A stretch of DNA of 64,000 nt, taken from NCBI GenBank assembly GCA_964023205.1, contig OZ026834.1:30170756-30234755 (forward strand). The letters are read 5' to 3'. The notes beneath the pieces are model-generated. The model worked only from the letters and a program-made list of their open reading frames with translations. It had not been told where the DNA came from and ran no database searches. The position numbers and the translations under genes are program-made. The stretch is from Lutraria lutraria. Lineage: Eukaryota; Mollusca; Bivalvia; Venerida; Mactridae. Positions 12,340 to 24,131 of the stretch are shown here, one piece after another; positions within the stretch are counted from its first letter, which is position 1; the number at the start of each line of letters is the position of its first letter.

Positions 12340-12700
12340 ATGCGTGCAAAATGGCCATCTTGCGCTGATGATCGCGATTCTTGCTTCTGCGCATGCGTGA
12401 CATCACTTTCTCGACTGCCTTAACTTTTTTTGTCTCCGTTGTCTCCAAAGAAGAGTTCCCGAACCGTGCAGTGCAGACAGTCGATAACATTCGCATTACG
12501 TGCGAAATACAATTAATTTTATCGCCACATATCGTTTGGTTCCATCCGTTTATTGCTAAGACAATACTTCCGGATGTTGCTTTTATTAAAATTAGCGATA
12601 CTGGAATGTGTCGCCTACGCAAACGTTACTCCGCTTTTAGATATAAGATGGAGAGCGTGACTACGATATGTTTGTGCCAACGCAATGGTAATGATTGACT
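12340..12700. promoter_or_regulatory. Possible CpG-richer regulatory patch with NRF-1-like motif
   Basis: This patch is less AT-rich than its surroundings and contains AAAATGGCCATCTTGCG (YY1-like), CTGCGCATGCGTGACATCAC (palindromic NRF-1-like GCGCATGCG next to a CRE-like half) and several CpGs. Overlapping open frames run on both strands (105 and 103 codons) with no recognised domain. Either a promoter or an unusual conserved non-coding segment is possible. Its link to the sodium channel gene 17 kb away is speculative. Confidence 0.25.
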
Positions 12701-13788
12701 TCGGTATACTCGGACGACCTCTATCATGACTGCCTGTCATGTTCTCGTGTGTTAATGGATGATGCATTCGGACATCCTCTGTCTATAAAAAATCCCCTTT
12801 CATTGAATTGCTTATTAATTATTTTACACGCATAAAGTAGAGTAAGTTCATAACTAAGATTTGCTATAATAGAACATGGAGAGTAAAAAAGACAAAATAA
12901 TAATCATCTTAGTTTCCTAAGAAAATTTTGAATCACGGCAATGCCCGAGCGATCCCGAGTTTCCCCGATTGTTAATACTGACAAACGACGTATTAAAACC
13001 GAGCATTTTATGCTACGTTGACTGAATATCGGAGTCAATATGTTGACCGGTGAACCTAGAATATTCGAGTCACGATATTGATTGAGGTATCCCGATTGTT
13101 TGTACTACAACATCACCAGAGGGCTTCCGAATGTTTGATTACGAAATTCGCCGAGGAGCCCGATTACTTGTTTCAATATTGACCGAGGACTTCCGAAAAT
13201 GCCTTCTAGTGATGACGATCGTTTTGACTCATATTGATTCGTCTGTTCCCGGGTATTGTTTCGTAATAGGATGACCCAGCAATGCTATCATTTCCAGCTT
13301 TATCAAAACATTAGCGTAATGTAACTTATATCATGTATTATGCATGGGGCACTTGTTTGTGTATAGGAATGATTATACATAATTGTTATCAATTAGTGTT
13401 GACATATTATAAAATAAACCTAGAACGACTTTACCAAAGTTATTTACAATAGTACAAGTATTATTTATCAATCAAATTACTTCTTGTATAACATTGTTAC
13501 GATTTGTTTTAAAATAAAACATACGATTGATTTACGATCAATGCGCTATACATAATTTACAACTTCTCATATTTATTTGACTTCTGATACTTCTGCCGAT
13601 TGGTATTTTGGTGCAATCGATGTCTCTAACTGATATTTCATCCGTGCATCACAAGTAGACAGTAAATGCAGAAATATACTGAGTCATAAAGATGTCACGT
13701 GTTGCATGAAATCATTGACGTCGACAGCAATGATGTTGCTGCAGAAAACACAAATTATACACCATAAAACCTTGAAATAAAATTCACC

Positions 13789-13790
<2 letters not shown>
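12701..13790. other. Intergenic, nothing recognised
   Basis: No gene or repeat identified. Several CCGAG/CCGAT-containing short phrases between 12940 and 13200 recur loosely but not as a clean tandem array. Confidence 0.3.
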
Positions 13791-13834
<44 letters not shown>

Positions 13835-14325
13835 GGGGGGGGGAGAAGGAAAAAGAAGAACTATAAGTTTAGTACACTTTTGGACTTATAACGCTTCCTT
13901 CCTTCCTCCTCCCTTGCTTGCTTTCTTTCTTGCTTACTTCCTTCCTTGCTTGCTTGTTTACTTTCTTCATTGCCTGCTTGCTTCTTTCCTTCCTTCCTTG
14001 CTTGTTTACTTTCTTCATTACCTGCTTGCTTCTTTCCTTCCTTCCTTGCTTGTTTACTTTCTTCACTGCCTGGTTGTTTCTTTCTTTCTTCCTTGCTTGC
14101 TTGCTTCTTTCTTCCTTGCTTGCTTACTTGCTTGCCTACTTCCTTCCTTACTTGATGCTTACTTTTTTCCTTGCCTGCTTGCTTCTTTCCTTCCTTCCTT
14201 GCTTGATTACTTTCTTTCTTGCCTGCTTGCTTCTTTCTTCCTTGCTTGCTTTACTTTCTTGCTTGCTTGCTTCCTTTCTTTCTTTCTTTCTTTCTATCTT
14301 TCTTTCTTTTTTTTCTTCCTTCCTT
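13791..14325. repeat. GA microsatellite followed by strand-biased C/T-rich tract
   Basis: A (GA)n run at about 13793-13830 passes into a G run. From about 13893 to 14325 the + strand is almost purely C and T with interspersed CTTG/CTTCC units, including approximate ~60 bp repeats (TTTACTTTCTTCATTGCCTG-like). Long open frames encoding Leu/Phe/Ser/Cys-rich peptides in all three + frames, and Lys/Arg-rich ones on the minus strand, are by-products of this composition and not genes. Confidence 0.9.
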
Positions 14326-15149
14326 GGACTTATTACAGAAGTTTATCTGATCTTTTATGTCAATGAATGTTTTTTGCTTGGCCCTCAAAACTAGTTTTAC
14401 CCACCACAGCTTCACTACGGGCCGTTCCAATACGGTACATCCCGGTAGACAGTGTTTTATGGTCCTTGGGGGTGATTTTCAGGTTTGCGTTTTGAGGGTT
14501 GGTATGTTGTTTGGTATGTGTTTTTTCTAGGAATGCTTTTCTTATAAATATATATAGTAACAGCTCATATGATGATACCGGGTATTTATATACAGGGGGT
14601 CATTCTAACAAGATTGATGGTACGGGCAAATGCTTTCGTGTGTTCATCTATTTTTGATTACTAGTATTCATTTTATGCAGTATGTAATAAGCGGTATATC
14701 TTTTTTTCAAAGTGAGTCGTTCATTGATATGGAGATGATTTCCGCACGATTGAATTTTGTAGACTATTTTAATGATTCGCAGCAGTATCATCAAATTTGA
14801 CATTTAAGTCTGTCCGACTTTCCTAATGTGAATAAGGATAGACAAATATTCATGATTGTGATTACTCGACCCAAATAAACAGGTTAAGTAGATTGTAAAA
14901 CTCTTCTTTTTCATAGTTTTACCAAACATGTCTTTCGTATTTGGAGGCGCGGATCGTCCTTGAATATTCTTGAAACTTGTTTTTTATTTAATTTTTATTC
15001 TTGTTTTATTCATCTGTAGTTTAACGGCCCATTCGACTGTTTTAGTCATTCCAGAGCCTCCCCAGGCTACATATTAGTTACTATTGTTAAATGTTGTTTA
15101 ACCCGACTCATGATAGCTTTTGTTATTAAGAATCATATATGCAGTAAAT
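14326..15149. other. Intergenic, nothing recognised
   Basis: No gene or repeat that I can support. Confidence 0.3.
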
Positions 15150-15314
15150 CCCCAGTAAGCCGGACCTCTTCCGGACTAGGCTAAAAGTCCGGTTTTCTGA
15201 GAATTCCGGTTTTCATTGAATTTTTGACAAAATTCCGAAAATAATTGAAACAATCGTCCGATTTTCAGAGAATTCCGTTTTTCTGGGAGTCAGGTTTTCT
15301 TGGATTTTAATGTA
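15150..15314. repeat. CAGT-ended element with CCGG motifs
   Basis: The left end is GCAGTAAATCCCCAGTAAG and the right end, on the minus strand, is TACATTAAAATCCAAG. The interior carries repeated CCGGACT / AGTCCGGTTTTCTGAG motifs. The 86-bp element at 19404-19489 shares the CCGGACT and CTGAATACCGG style and is probably a deletion derivative of the same family. Confidence 0.5.
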
Positions 15315-16890
15315 TTTCTTTGAACTTAGTTAAGATTGCTTTAATTTTGATGTTAGACTGTGTTTTGTTATTATGTTTTGTACGGTCCTACGTGTTGGAT
15401 TAGGTTTGGGTCGGTGGGTTTTGGAGAAAGTAGTATTTTGGGGAAGGTATTATTTTGGGTGAATGTGGGATGTACACATGTATGTTATTTTTCTAGGAAT
15501 CATTTTTTATCAATATTAAAGTACTCTCCCTCGAATCATATCGAATCATGATGTCATAGAATGTTTTATAATATTTTGTCATGAAAAACACATATACTGA
15601 AGTATGTCATTATTGTCCTCTTTAAAGAACCTGTCTAGAACGAATGAGTAAAGACAACTTTCCGATCCATTTCCGGAATTAACCGGTTCCAATTCATATA
15701 CGTATCATTCGCTAACTTTGACACTTCACGTGATACCGTATACCCTAGTGCTAAATGGTTTTGCTAGTTTTTCGCTCGCGATGAGCTAAATATAATTTAG
15801 CAATAAATAAATAAAGTGTTTATTCATCTGTAAACGCATAAATCGATCTATTACCATCAAACTCAGGTTTCTGATCATTATGTTTCATGTCTGGATCTAT
15901 TCTAATTGATTTGACCTTCTATTCATGTTAGGGGTAGTCCACTGGGCTTCGAAACAATTGCATTGGAAACAATTGACATTTCGTTCTCGTAGTCGCCGTG
16001 TTTTCCTATCCTTTTCCCAAGTGTATCGTAATTGCCTTAATAAACGTCAATATACATGTACATTATTGAACATCCCTCCTGTACTTGGTACTTATGAATG
16101 TTAGATTACAGGGAAATTTATCGATAACTCATTTATCTCATCATTATGATCTATGCTTTGTTAGTGTGGAGAAAAAAAAACGTTATTGTCTGTACCGCAT
16201 TTATTGTACCCGAGATGAGAGCTTGTGTTGGAGATGAGACTAGTTTATGTACAATAGGACGGAATAAAACACAGTTTATTAGCATTTACCGATCCCGACA
16301 AAGGTCGTAGAACTATATCATAGATACCTTCACAAAATCACACAATTGCAAATACACTGAAAGTCCGGTATGGTAGCTTTATTAACAGAGAATTACTACA
16401 AACCACGTGTCATTTATGACGTTTTCATGCAGTTCGGTATTTTATCCACACGCCATGCAAAAACCAAATGTACTTCGTTCTTATATTGTTTTAAATTGCC
16501 AAAAACGCCACTTCTAGGTATTCTGTTTATGAACAATTAGTGAAATACAGTTCAATGACCTCTTTCTTCACCAGATTGAGACAAGCCAAACGGTAGACTG
16601 CTTGTATAACTAGCCAAATGGTTTCTTGCATTCTGTTAACAGTTTTTAAGTCGCAGTCAAACTTCTAAGCAGCCGCCTCTAAGGAAGGAATATAACTATG
16701 ATCTTTAGTGCAATGGGTGATGATATCAATGCATGAAGTATTAAGTATAATGTTTGTATGTAATGTGGCCCCTTTTTACAGTTGTCGCGGGTTTGGTAGA
16801 GAAAAGAATTGTGTTTAGTTGACATTACACGCGCGATAATGTACTACCCCTCCCCCCTCCAGAACATATTAAGCTTCGTCTCGTTGTTTT
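15315..16890. other. Intergenic, nothing recognised
   Basis: AT-rich with no supported gene; a 63-codon open frame (15360-15551) has no recognisable feature. Confidence 0.35.
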
Positions 16891-17708
16891 TGGTTCGTAT
16901 TTGGCCTACTGTATGGTTCGTATTTGGCCTACTGTATGGTTCGTATTTGGCCTACTGTATGGTTCGTATTTGACCTACTGTATGGTTCGTATTTGACCTA
17001 CTGTATGGTTCGTATTTGACCTACTGTATGGTTCGTAATTGACCTACTGCATGGTTCGTATTTGGCCTACTGTATGGCTCGTATTTGACCTACTGTATGG
17101 TTCGTATTTGACCTACTGTATGGTTCGTATTTGACCTACTGTATGGTTCGTATTTGGCCTACTGTATGGTTCGTATTTGACCTACTGTATGGTTCGTATT
17201 TGGCCTACTGTATGGTTCGTATTTGGCCTACTGTATGGTTCGTATTTGGCCTACTGTATGGTTCGTATTTGGCTACTGTATGGTTCGTATTTGGCCTACT
17301 GTATGGTTCGTATTTGACCTACTGTATGGTTCGTATTTGGCCTACTGTATGGTTCGTATTTGGCCTACTGTGTATGATTCGTATTTGACCTACTGTATGG
17401 TTCGTATTGGCCTACTGTATGGTTCTTATTTGACCTACTGTATGGTTCGTATTTGGCCTACTGTGTATGATTCGTATTTGGCCTACTGTATGGTTCGTAT
17501 TTGGCCTACTGTATGGTTCGTATTTGGCCTACTGTATGGTTCGTATTTGGCCTACTGTATAGTTCGTATTTGACCTACTGTATGGTTCGTATTTGACCTA
17601 CTGTATAGTTCGTATTTGACCTACTGTATGGTTCGTATTTGACCTACTGTATAGTTCGTATTTGGCCTACTGTATAGTTTGTATTTGGCCTACTGTATGG
17701 TTCGTATT
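16891..17708 (+). repeat. 23-bp minisatellite, about 35 copies
   Basis: The unit is TGGTTCGTATTTGG followed by CCTACTGTA, repeated head to tail over 818 bp. The commonest variation is G or A at one position (TTTGGCC against TTTGACC). Rarer forms include TATAGTTC, TGTATGATTC and single-base deletions near 17271 and 17408. Because 23 is not a multiple of three, the array is read in rotating frames, producing open frames of 85 and 116 codons rich in YGSYL, VWFVFGL and MVRIWPT phrases. These are not genes. Confidence 0.95.
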
Positions 17709-18510
17709 AAGATATCTCAACAAGATATCCCCTTGATTAGTTTTCAGATCAATAACTCAAAGGTTTTAGCCAAATTAGTTACAAATGTCAGACCGTCGCC
17801 TGTGTGGTCAATGGTGACTGAATAAAAATGACCTAATCTTAATGCCATATAACATGTAGAACTGTTTAATTAATATCAAATCTACTGTTTAAGAATTGGC
17901 AAATTGCCGATACAAACAATTCTGCTGATCGTATGATACTATGGGCTGTACATATCAGTCAAATAAACTCAACCATTGTCAGAGCTCACGTTTCTTTGCC
18001 CGGTTGCTTGGGTTCCAATTTCACGTCAGGTCGATGTACGTTAAAGGAATCGGACGAAAATACGATACAGTTCAGTAGTTTCCGTATCGGTATTAATTGT
18101 CCAACTTGATTCGTCATAATTGTCCGTTGTTATTACACAATGGTTTTAGTTATTCGAGTACACTGCCTGCCCGTTTGCCCCATATTTCGCCGTGTCATAC
18201 AATGCTTCATTCCGATACCCTATCTTACAGTGACTTAGTTATATGCATTGTTTTTATACAGCAAAATGTGTCATTATGTCATTTTTTAGTCGTTCACACT
18301 TCGGGAATTCAGTCAATGTTTATTTCAGAAGTGCGTCTTGTATGCGGCAGACATTTAACAATAACTCTTGTACTTGTAAAATGGTCTAGACAATGAGAGA
18401 ACCATTGAGATTCATCTGGTTGCTATGCCATAACCTTACATTATGATAATCGATGTAAACAAAACAAATAGTGATTTATTTATTTTTATTGAATAATAAA
18501 TTAATTGATT
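17709..18510. other. Intergenic, no supported gene
   Basis: A 99-codon open frame at 18097-18396 has no recognisable domain and no clear splice sites; I do not call it a gene. Confidence 0.35.
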
Positions 18511-18890
<380 letters not shown>

Positions 18891-19216
18891 AGGTTTAAAG
18901 ATGGGCTCCGTTCGCAATGTTGGGAGTATTCACTCAACAACCGATTTGGACTTAAGACGACTTTCACCGTCACTAACATGATATATCTACCTTCGTCATA
19001 CAGAACTGGCCTTGTCAGCTCAATGTCACCATTAAATTCTAATTATATGTATGTAGTCGCATAGTTATGTGTCATTGAAGGAACATAAACATTCCTCTGT
19101 TGAGAGAGCTACGTTTGCAAGTAATTGAATGTTTTCAAGCCATTTACGTGTATGGTATTAAATACTAGCAAGTGTGATATGTTCTGTTATTGACTACATG
19201 TATTTACAAGGAATGT

Positions 19217-19298
19217 CTGAGCATTCGACTATTTACACGTAGTATTGTATATGTAAATGACTATTTACACGTAGTATTGTATATGTAAATGACTATTT
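19217..19298. repeat. Direct duplication of ~37 bp
   Basis: GACTATTTACACGTAGTATT followed by GTATATGTAAAT occurs twice back to back, and a third partial start (GACTATTTGTACAT) follows. Confidence 0.8.
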
Positions 19299-19403
19299 GT
19301 ACATACCACATGACTGTGATATTGCATAGTTCGAAGATGAATATATTAATGTTATCGACTGTGTGATGTACGCACCCGCTGTTGACCACATGCGTTTATT
19401 GTG

Positions 19404-19489
19404 TACAGTTAAAAAAAACCCGAAAACCGGACTCTCTGAATACCGGACTTCAGACCGGAAGGGGTCCGGCTTTGAGGAGTTTTACTGTA
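19404..19489. repeat. Short TA/CAGT-ended MITE
   Basis: The 86-bp segment begins TACAGTTAAAA and ends TTTTACTGTA, flanked on both sides by TA, as expected for a Tc1/mariner-type insertion. The interior has CCGAAAACCGGACTCTCTGA and CCGGACTTCAGACCGGAAGG, tying it to the element at 15150-15314. Confidence 0.6.
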
Positions 19490-22400
19490 CAAATCTTAAT
19501 GTCTGTGTAGTTTTATATATACGTCAGTGTCATTATTTCAAGAATTTATGTGATATACACATTTGCTTGTGTTACATACAGTTTTGTGTCATACATGATG
19601 TATTTTATACAATATGTATTTGACAAATTGAATTGGATGATTCGTTATTGGTTATTTATGCGCGTTGTTTCAATGATATTGATTTGACAAATGTATGAAT
19701 AGACATTAATTGTACCGTCTGTCTGTTTTCAAACAAAACCTAATTGGATGATTATAAAACACACATACCACGCGTTATGTCTACGGTCGGTGAGAATTAT
19801 TACCATCATTATTACGAAATATAAAAAAAAAACATTTTTCCGATTGAGTGGAATTTTTATTGTGATAAAATTCAAGTAAGAAATTTAGTTGCCATGACCA
19901 AAGCTTTCAAAGAATATTTCTTGATTTCTATAATTAAATATGGTATTCTTGTATATCAGTTCAGAAAACGGCTAGTCTTATGAATGGAACTATAACACTT
20001 TTTGGGCCACTTGTCTTTTTCAACGCTTTATCATTTTGCTTTATTGTTGTAAAATAAATGTTTTCTATTTTCATCTCATAAACCGTTGTTCCATAATATT
20101 TAGCGCCATATTGCCTTTTATAGATACGGAAGTGCTTTAGTAATTGTCATTCCGTAATTTTTATCGGCATTGCAAACACATTTTTTCCGTACGGTCGGAT
20201 TCCGTGTTTATGATTCTGTAGCGGCTTTTAGACTGAACCAATGATTCATTCGTCCTTAATGCGTTTCGAAATTACATTACATTCGCCGCGTACAGCTACA
20301 CAAGTTTGTGACTTCCACAATAAAAACAAATTGGTAGAAGCGATATTGTCTAGTTCGTTCCTGACTCGTAGGAGTGTTGTTGTTGTTATTGTTGAATATT
20401 CAAAACAGGAAAATCGATTCGTAAAGCAGTACATTGCTCAGCTGAACAGACTAGTCTACGAGAGTTACAACAAATAGAGAAATCATTGAAACCATTCTAG
20501 CAAGTACAATACACAAGTAACTTGAGAAGATTTACAAAACACAATAAAACACACTTTACTTGGTGTAAATATGTATTAACATCTCTTATATACGTATAAT
20601 TGATTACCGGACGTACACTGACTTTTATCAAACATTGAAATTTGCAATAAGCAACATTTGGTTATTATATAATAATTATGATTGAGTTTTTTTTTTTTTA
20701 CTTGAACATGAACAATATCAAACAGTTGTTTTAATTAAATGTAGATGTATTTGAGACAAGTGACACATACTTTTCGCTGTCACATGAAACCTCTGTGCTT
20801 TGGTAAAACTTATATTATAATACTACACATTAACGAACGTATTCGATAAAAGCAAGAAGCTAATACATTGACACATTGACACGCATACTTGAACTCCTGC
20901 AATGAGATTTTTAATGTTGTGTTGTAGTTCATATCTGTCACAACATATTCCATGGATTGAGCATAATATTCCCGCAAGCTCTTGACTTTTCCATCAATAA
21001 AACCAAATTTCTTCGGAAGAAATCATGTGATGAACTTATAACGGACAAATGTCTACGGAATCCTAAAATGATCACTGAATGTTACACAGCATTAACATGT
21101 TAAAGGTATTTGCTATAATATGTCTGTTACCTTTTTGTAAACATGTGTATCGGTTTCCTAACCAACTTGTTACCATTTTATTGCCAAGGCGTCTGTGAAC
21201 AAATTAAATCAGTTGCCATAGTTGTCCTTCTTGCTGCCAACCCTTTAGAGCGTTGTTTCCGTACACCTGCCTAAGATTTATAACATAGCAACAATGTGAT
21301 CCAACCATTTTTGAAATAACACTTTGAGACAAGAATTTGTTGACGCCCCGCGGGGAGACCCAATCGATTGTTTGAAATTTCAGCGCCTGTGGAAACTCTC
21401 CAAATCTGATGGCAAGCGAACATACATGATGAGCGTTTACTTAAAAATACATAATTGTCCGTATAAATTTTAATGTACTAATGAAAGGATTTCAATTTGG
21501 ACTGTCAACCACAAGGCCTTTGTCAGTCTCCTGTTCACTTTAGCAGCAATACAACAAAGAGACGAAGCGTGGTTTTAATACCATATAATTGATAATAAGT
21601 ATATGTCTTCAACTGAAATTACTGTCATTGTTGCCAGAATTTAGACCACGGAAAAGAGATGATCAGATTTCTTCAGAAAAATAGGTCTTGAAAATACAGA
21701 AAAGTTGGAATGCATGCATGATAAATGGGTGACCCAAAATTTTATTGATCACACTGAATGATTGGCATCATAATCGCAATGGGATGGTGTTGTTCTGTTA
21801 AGAATATTAACCCAATTGTGATGCTTTGATGTGATTATAAATGTATTTTTAATATGTATGTTGCTTTGACTAAGTTACCACGGAGATTTTCTTTGACCCT
21901 TATAACAAAAAAGAAAAATGAATGAAAGATTCCAATGATATTCATTTTTTTATCAACTTCACCGTCATGAGGGATCATCTGTTTCATAACCTACTGAATA
22001 TGAATCAAAACATTGAGCATTGAAAATTATAATTTATAATATCCTATCTATATTGATAATTATGAATGTTTCAAAGTTTGCCCGTACAAATGATCGCTTG
22101 ATAGGTACTTTATTAGCTAATAAACCATTACGTTATATATGTGCCTAGTTATTATATACTAGTTGTTGGTATTCGTGTAACTGACGGACAATCAGTTTAT
22201 TTATTGACCATTTAGCATATAATGTTTGTGGAATGTGTGCAGGGTAGCATAATTTCTGTGGTAAAGTGATTTGGAGCTGATCCTAGAACAATTATACACA
22301 TTCTTATTCCAGTTACCGAATCTTTCTTCTGTACGTCTTTCATTTGTTCAAACAAAAATATCTCACAAATGTAACTTGTCTTATTCATGGCATTATTTTC

Positions 22401-22734
22401 TATCTCGTTTCCATTTCATTACGTTGTGTGTGCTGATCGTTGTCATCATTGAAAGCTTGTAAACAATCGTATCGGGATTTTGTGAAATGTAATTCCATAA
22501 TAGATGAACGAATTACACACGGTGATTGTCTCATTATTATGTTATGCGTCGTATACTAATAATAAATTAGATGCTAACGAGATACATGTAGTTTAATTCG
22601 ATTGGTTAAGAGTCGAAGTATAGTTAGTGAGATTGAACAAAGTCGTAGTGAAGTGAATAAGACGGAACGCAACACAACCAGGAGGTTTCTAATCCACTTA
22701 GACCTCAGAAACATGTCCTAATAAATCTCTTAGG
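19490..22734. other. 3.2 kb intergenic stretch without recognised features
   Basis: Open frames at 20241-20477 (+, 78 codons), 20246-20434 (-) and 22271-22462 (+) are short, overlap or lack domains. No tandem arrays or dispersed repeats were recognised. Confidence 0.35.
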
Positions 22735-22985
22735 ACCTCCGTGGTCAATACTTAGTGGGAATTGTCTATGACATGTAAACACTAGCCCCTCAATGCTATC
22801 AGGTCGAATCCCACTGGGACCAAATTTCACTAGTTAGGAAACTGTCCAGCTTGCTTGTGGGAGGTCAGTGGTTTTACCCATGTTTAAAAAGGGGTTTTCC
22901 TCCTTTGCCAAAGCTTGTAAACCACCGAACGCCATTGGCTGTTAATGCTACGTCAAATCCGGTGAAAAATATAAAAATTCTAGTC
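22735..22985 (+). mobile_element. tRNA-derived SINE-like element
   Basis: The head CCTCCGTGGTCAATACTTAG has an A-box-like start, and AGGTCGAATCCCACTGGGAC supplies a good RNA polymerase III B-box (GGTCGAATCC). About 170 bp of non-tRNA body follows (GTGGGAGGTCAGTGG, GGGGTTTTCCTCCTTTGCC, AAACCACCGAACGCCATTGG), ending near an A-rich AAAAATATAAAAATTC tail. Confidence 0.6.
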
Positions 22986-23370
22986 TGGGAGGAACACAAA
23001 TAAATATCAATGTTTTCGTCAGTCTGCAGCTAAAGTACAATGCAAATTGGTATTTATAAACTGTAGTCTTGCCATTGGCTTGTTAATCTATATTGAATTC
23101 GTGCATTCTGTGTAGGTCTTGAATCAGTCATACACTTTTAATGGTGATGATGATGTTATGGCTAGACATCATGTCCGCTGCATAGCTATGAATCATCTTG
23201 AATAAGGTCAAACATTTATTATGATAACTTTTAAAGACCACCGATAAATACAGTTACGTTATATAGATGAACTGTGAAATCGTACCCACAAACAACTGTT
23301 GATAGAACTTTGTATTATATAGAAGTACTGGGTAAATTAAGGTGAACGTGCTGGACTACCTATCAATCAG

Positions 23371-23587
23371 AGCCGCCTCCATGGTCCACTGTAACCTCTC
23401 ATAGATAGAGGATTGTGGGTTCGGGCCCAGCTACCGACCATGTCTCTTTATGTCAGAAAGTAGACAGTTGCTTACGGAGGATGGAAGTCTAGTACTGGTT
23501 CTTCCCAGTAACGATGGTTAGGTGAACTGTCCGCCTCACATGGCTCTGACTGTTGAAAAGGGGCGTAAACTCAAACAAACAAACAAA
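23371..23587 (+). mobile_element. tRNA-derived SINE, copy with A-box deletion
   Basis: AGCCGCCTCCATGGTC, CACTGTAACCTCTCATAGAT, GGGTTCGGGCCCAGCTACCG, CATGTCTCTTTATGTCAGAA, GGAAGTCTAGTACTGG and GACTGTTGAAAAGGGGCGTA lead into a CAAACAAACAAACAAA tail. The order and tail match the intact SINE at 47609-47844. This copy lacks the ~31 bp between GGTC and CACTGTAACC that includes the A-box region. Confidence 0.7.
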
Positions 23588-23745
23588 TGGTCGTGGTATC
23601 GAATCTCGGCACCGGCTTTCGATATTTTAGGGACGTCTTTTCAGTGTTTCCATCCCCATTACCTAGTCAAGTAGTATGTCTAAAAAAATCACATGAAACG
23701 GGCGAGGCGTGTATCAGTGCTTTAGTCCGAGCACGGTGAAGAACT
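23588..23745 (+). mobile_element. Second SINE-type repeat adjoining the first
   Basis: GTCGTGGTATCGAATCTCGG resembles a tRNA B-box region. It is followed by AGGGACGTCTTTTCAGTGT, CCATCCCC and TAAAAAAATCAC, matching 8480-8600. It directly abuts the AAAC tail of the previous SINE, suggesting a nested or tandem insertion into the A-rich tail. Confidence 0.5.
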
Positions 23746-24039
23746 AGAAAAAGCTATTCGAAATAAGAGTAGAGATACAAATTCCCGGTTCTGCCTCCCT
23801 CTGTGACGGATCTGGAATGGATAAACGACTAGTAAATATATACCGGTCAACTTGACGTTTGCTGATCTAATGGCTTCCTATGGTCATAAGGACATCCATG
23901 CCCTTCCTCTTTAATGTAATATTCGTGCAGTTTACAGTTTTGAAATAATGGATGACGCTATAATTCTATTTCTATTCATAAATCTCACAAAAGCTTGAGG
24001 ATTGCGTAACAATATATTTTTTATTTTTTTATTTTTCAG

Positions 24040-24131
24040 TGTCGGACGCTGTTCACCACGTGATGTGTATTAAGAATTAAGGTGAAGGCCGTGTGTGGGG
24101 CCACATCCTTATAACACCATCTTGATATACG
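24040..24131 (+). other. Candidate non-coding 5' exon
   Basis: A strong acceptor (long T-rich tract ending ATTTTTCAG) precedes 24040 and a strong donor (ATACG|GTAAGTTT) follows 24131. The 92 nt contain only a very short upstream frame (ATG TGT ATT AAG AAT TAA). The segment is less AT-rich than its surroundings. It could be a 5' UTR exon of the sodium channel gene, which needs one because its first coding exon has an acceptor 16 nt before the ATG. It could also belong to the + strand candidate at 27.8 kb. No transcript evidence is available here. Confidence 0.35.

Noticed and set aside
12311..12698. Overlapping ~100-codon open frames on both strands
   Set aside because: No domain, no splice signals, and open on both strands in a CpG-richer patch; kept only as a possible regulatory region.
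13869..14394. Open frames of 65-158 codons rich in Leu/Phe/Ser/Cys (+) or Lys/Arg/Gln (-)
   Set aside because: They follow entirely from the CTTG/CTTCC simple repeat, are open in several frames at once and have no start or splice context.
17131..17573. Open frames of 85 and 116 codons with YGSYL / VWFVFGL repeats
   Set aside because: Translation of the 23-bp minisatellite in rotating frames; not a gene.
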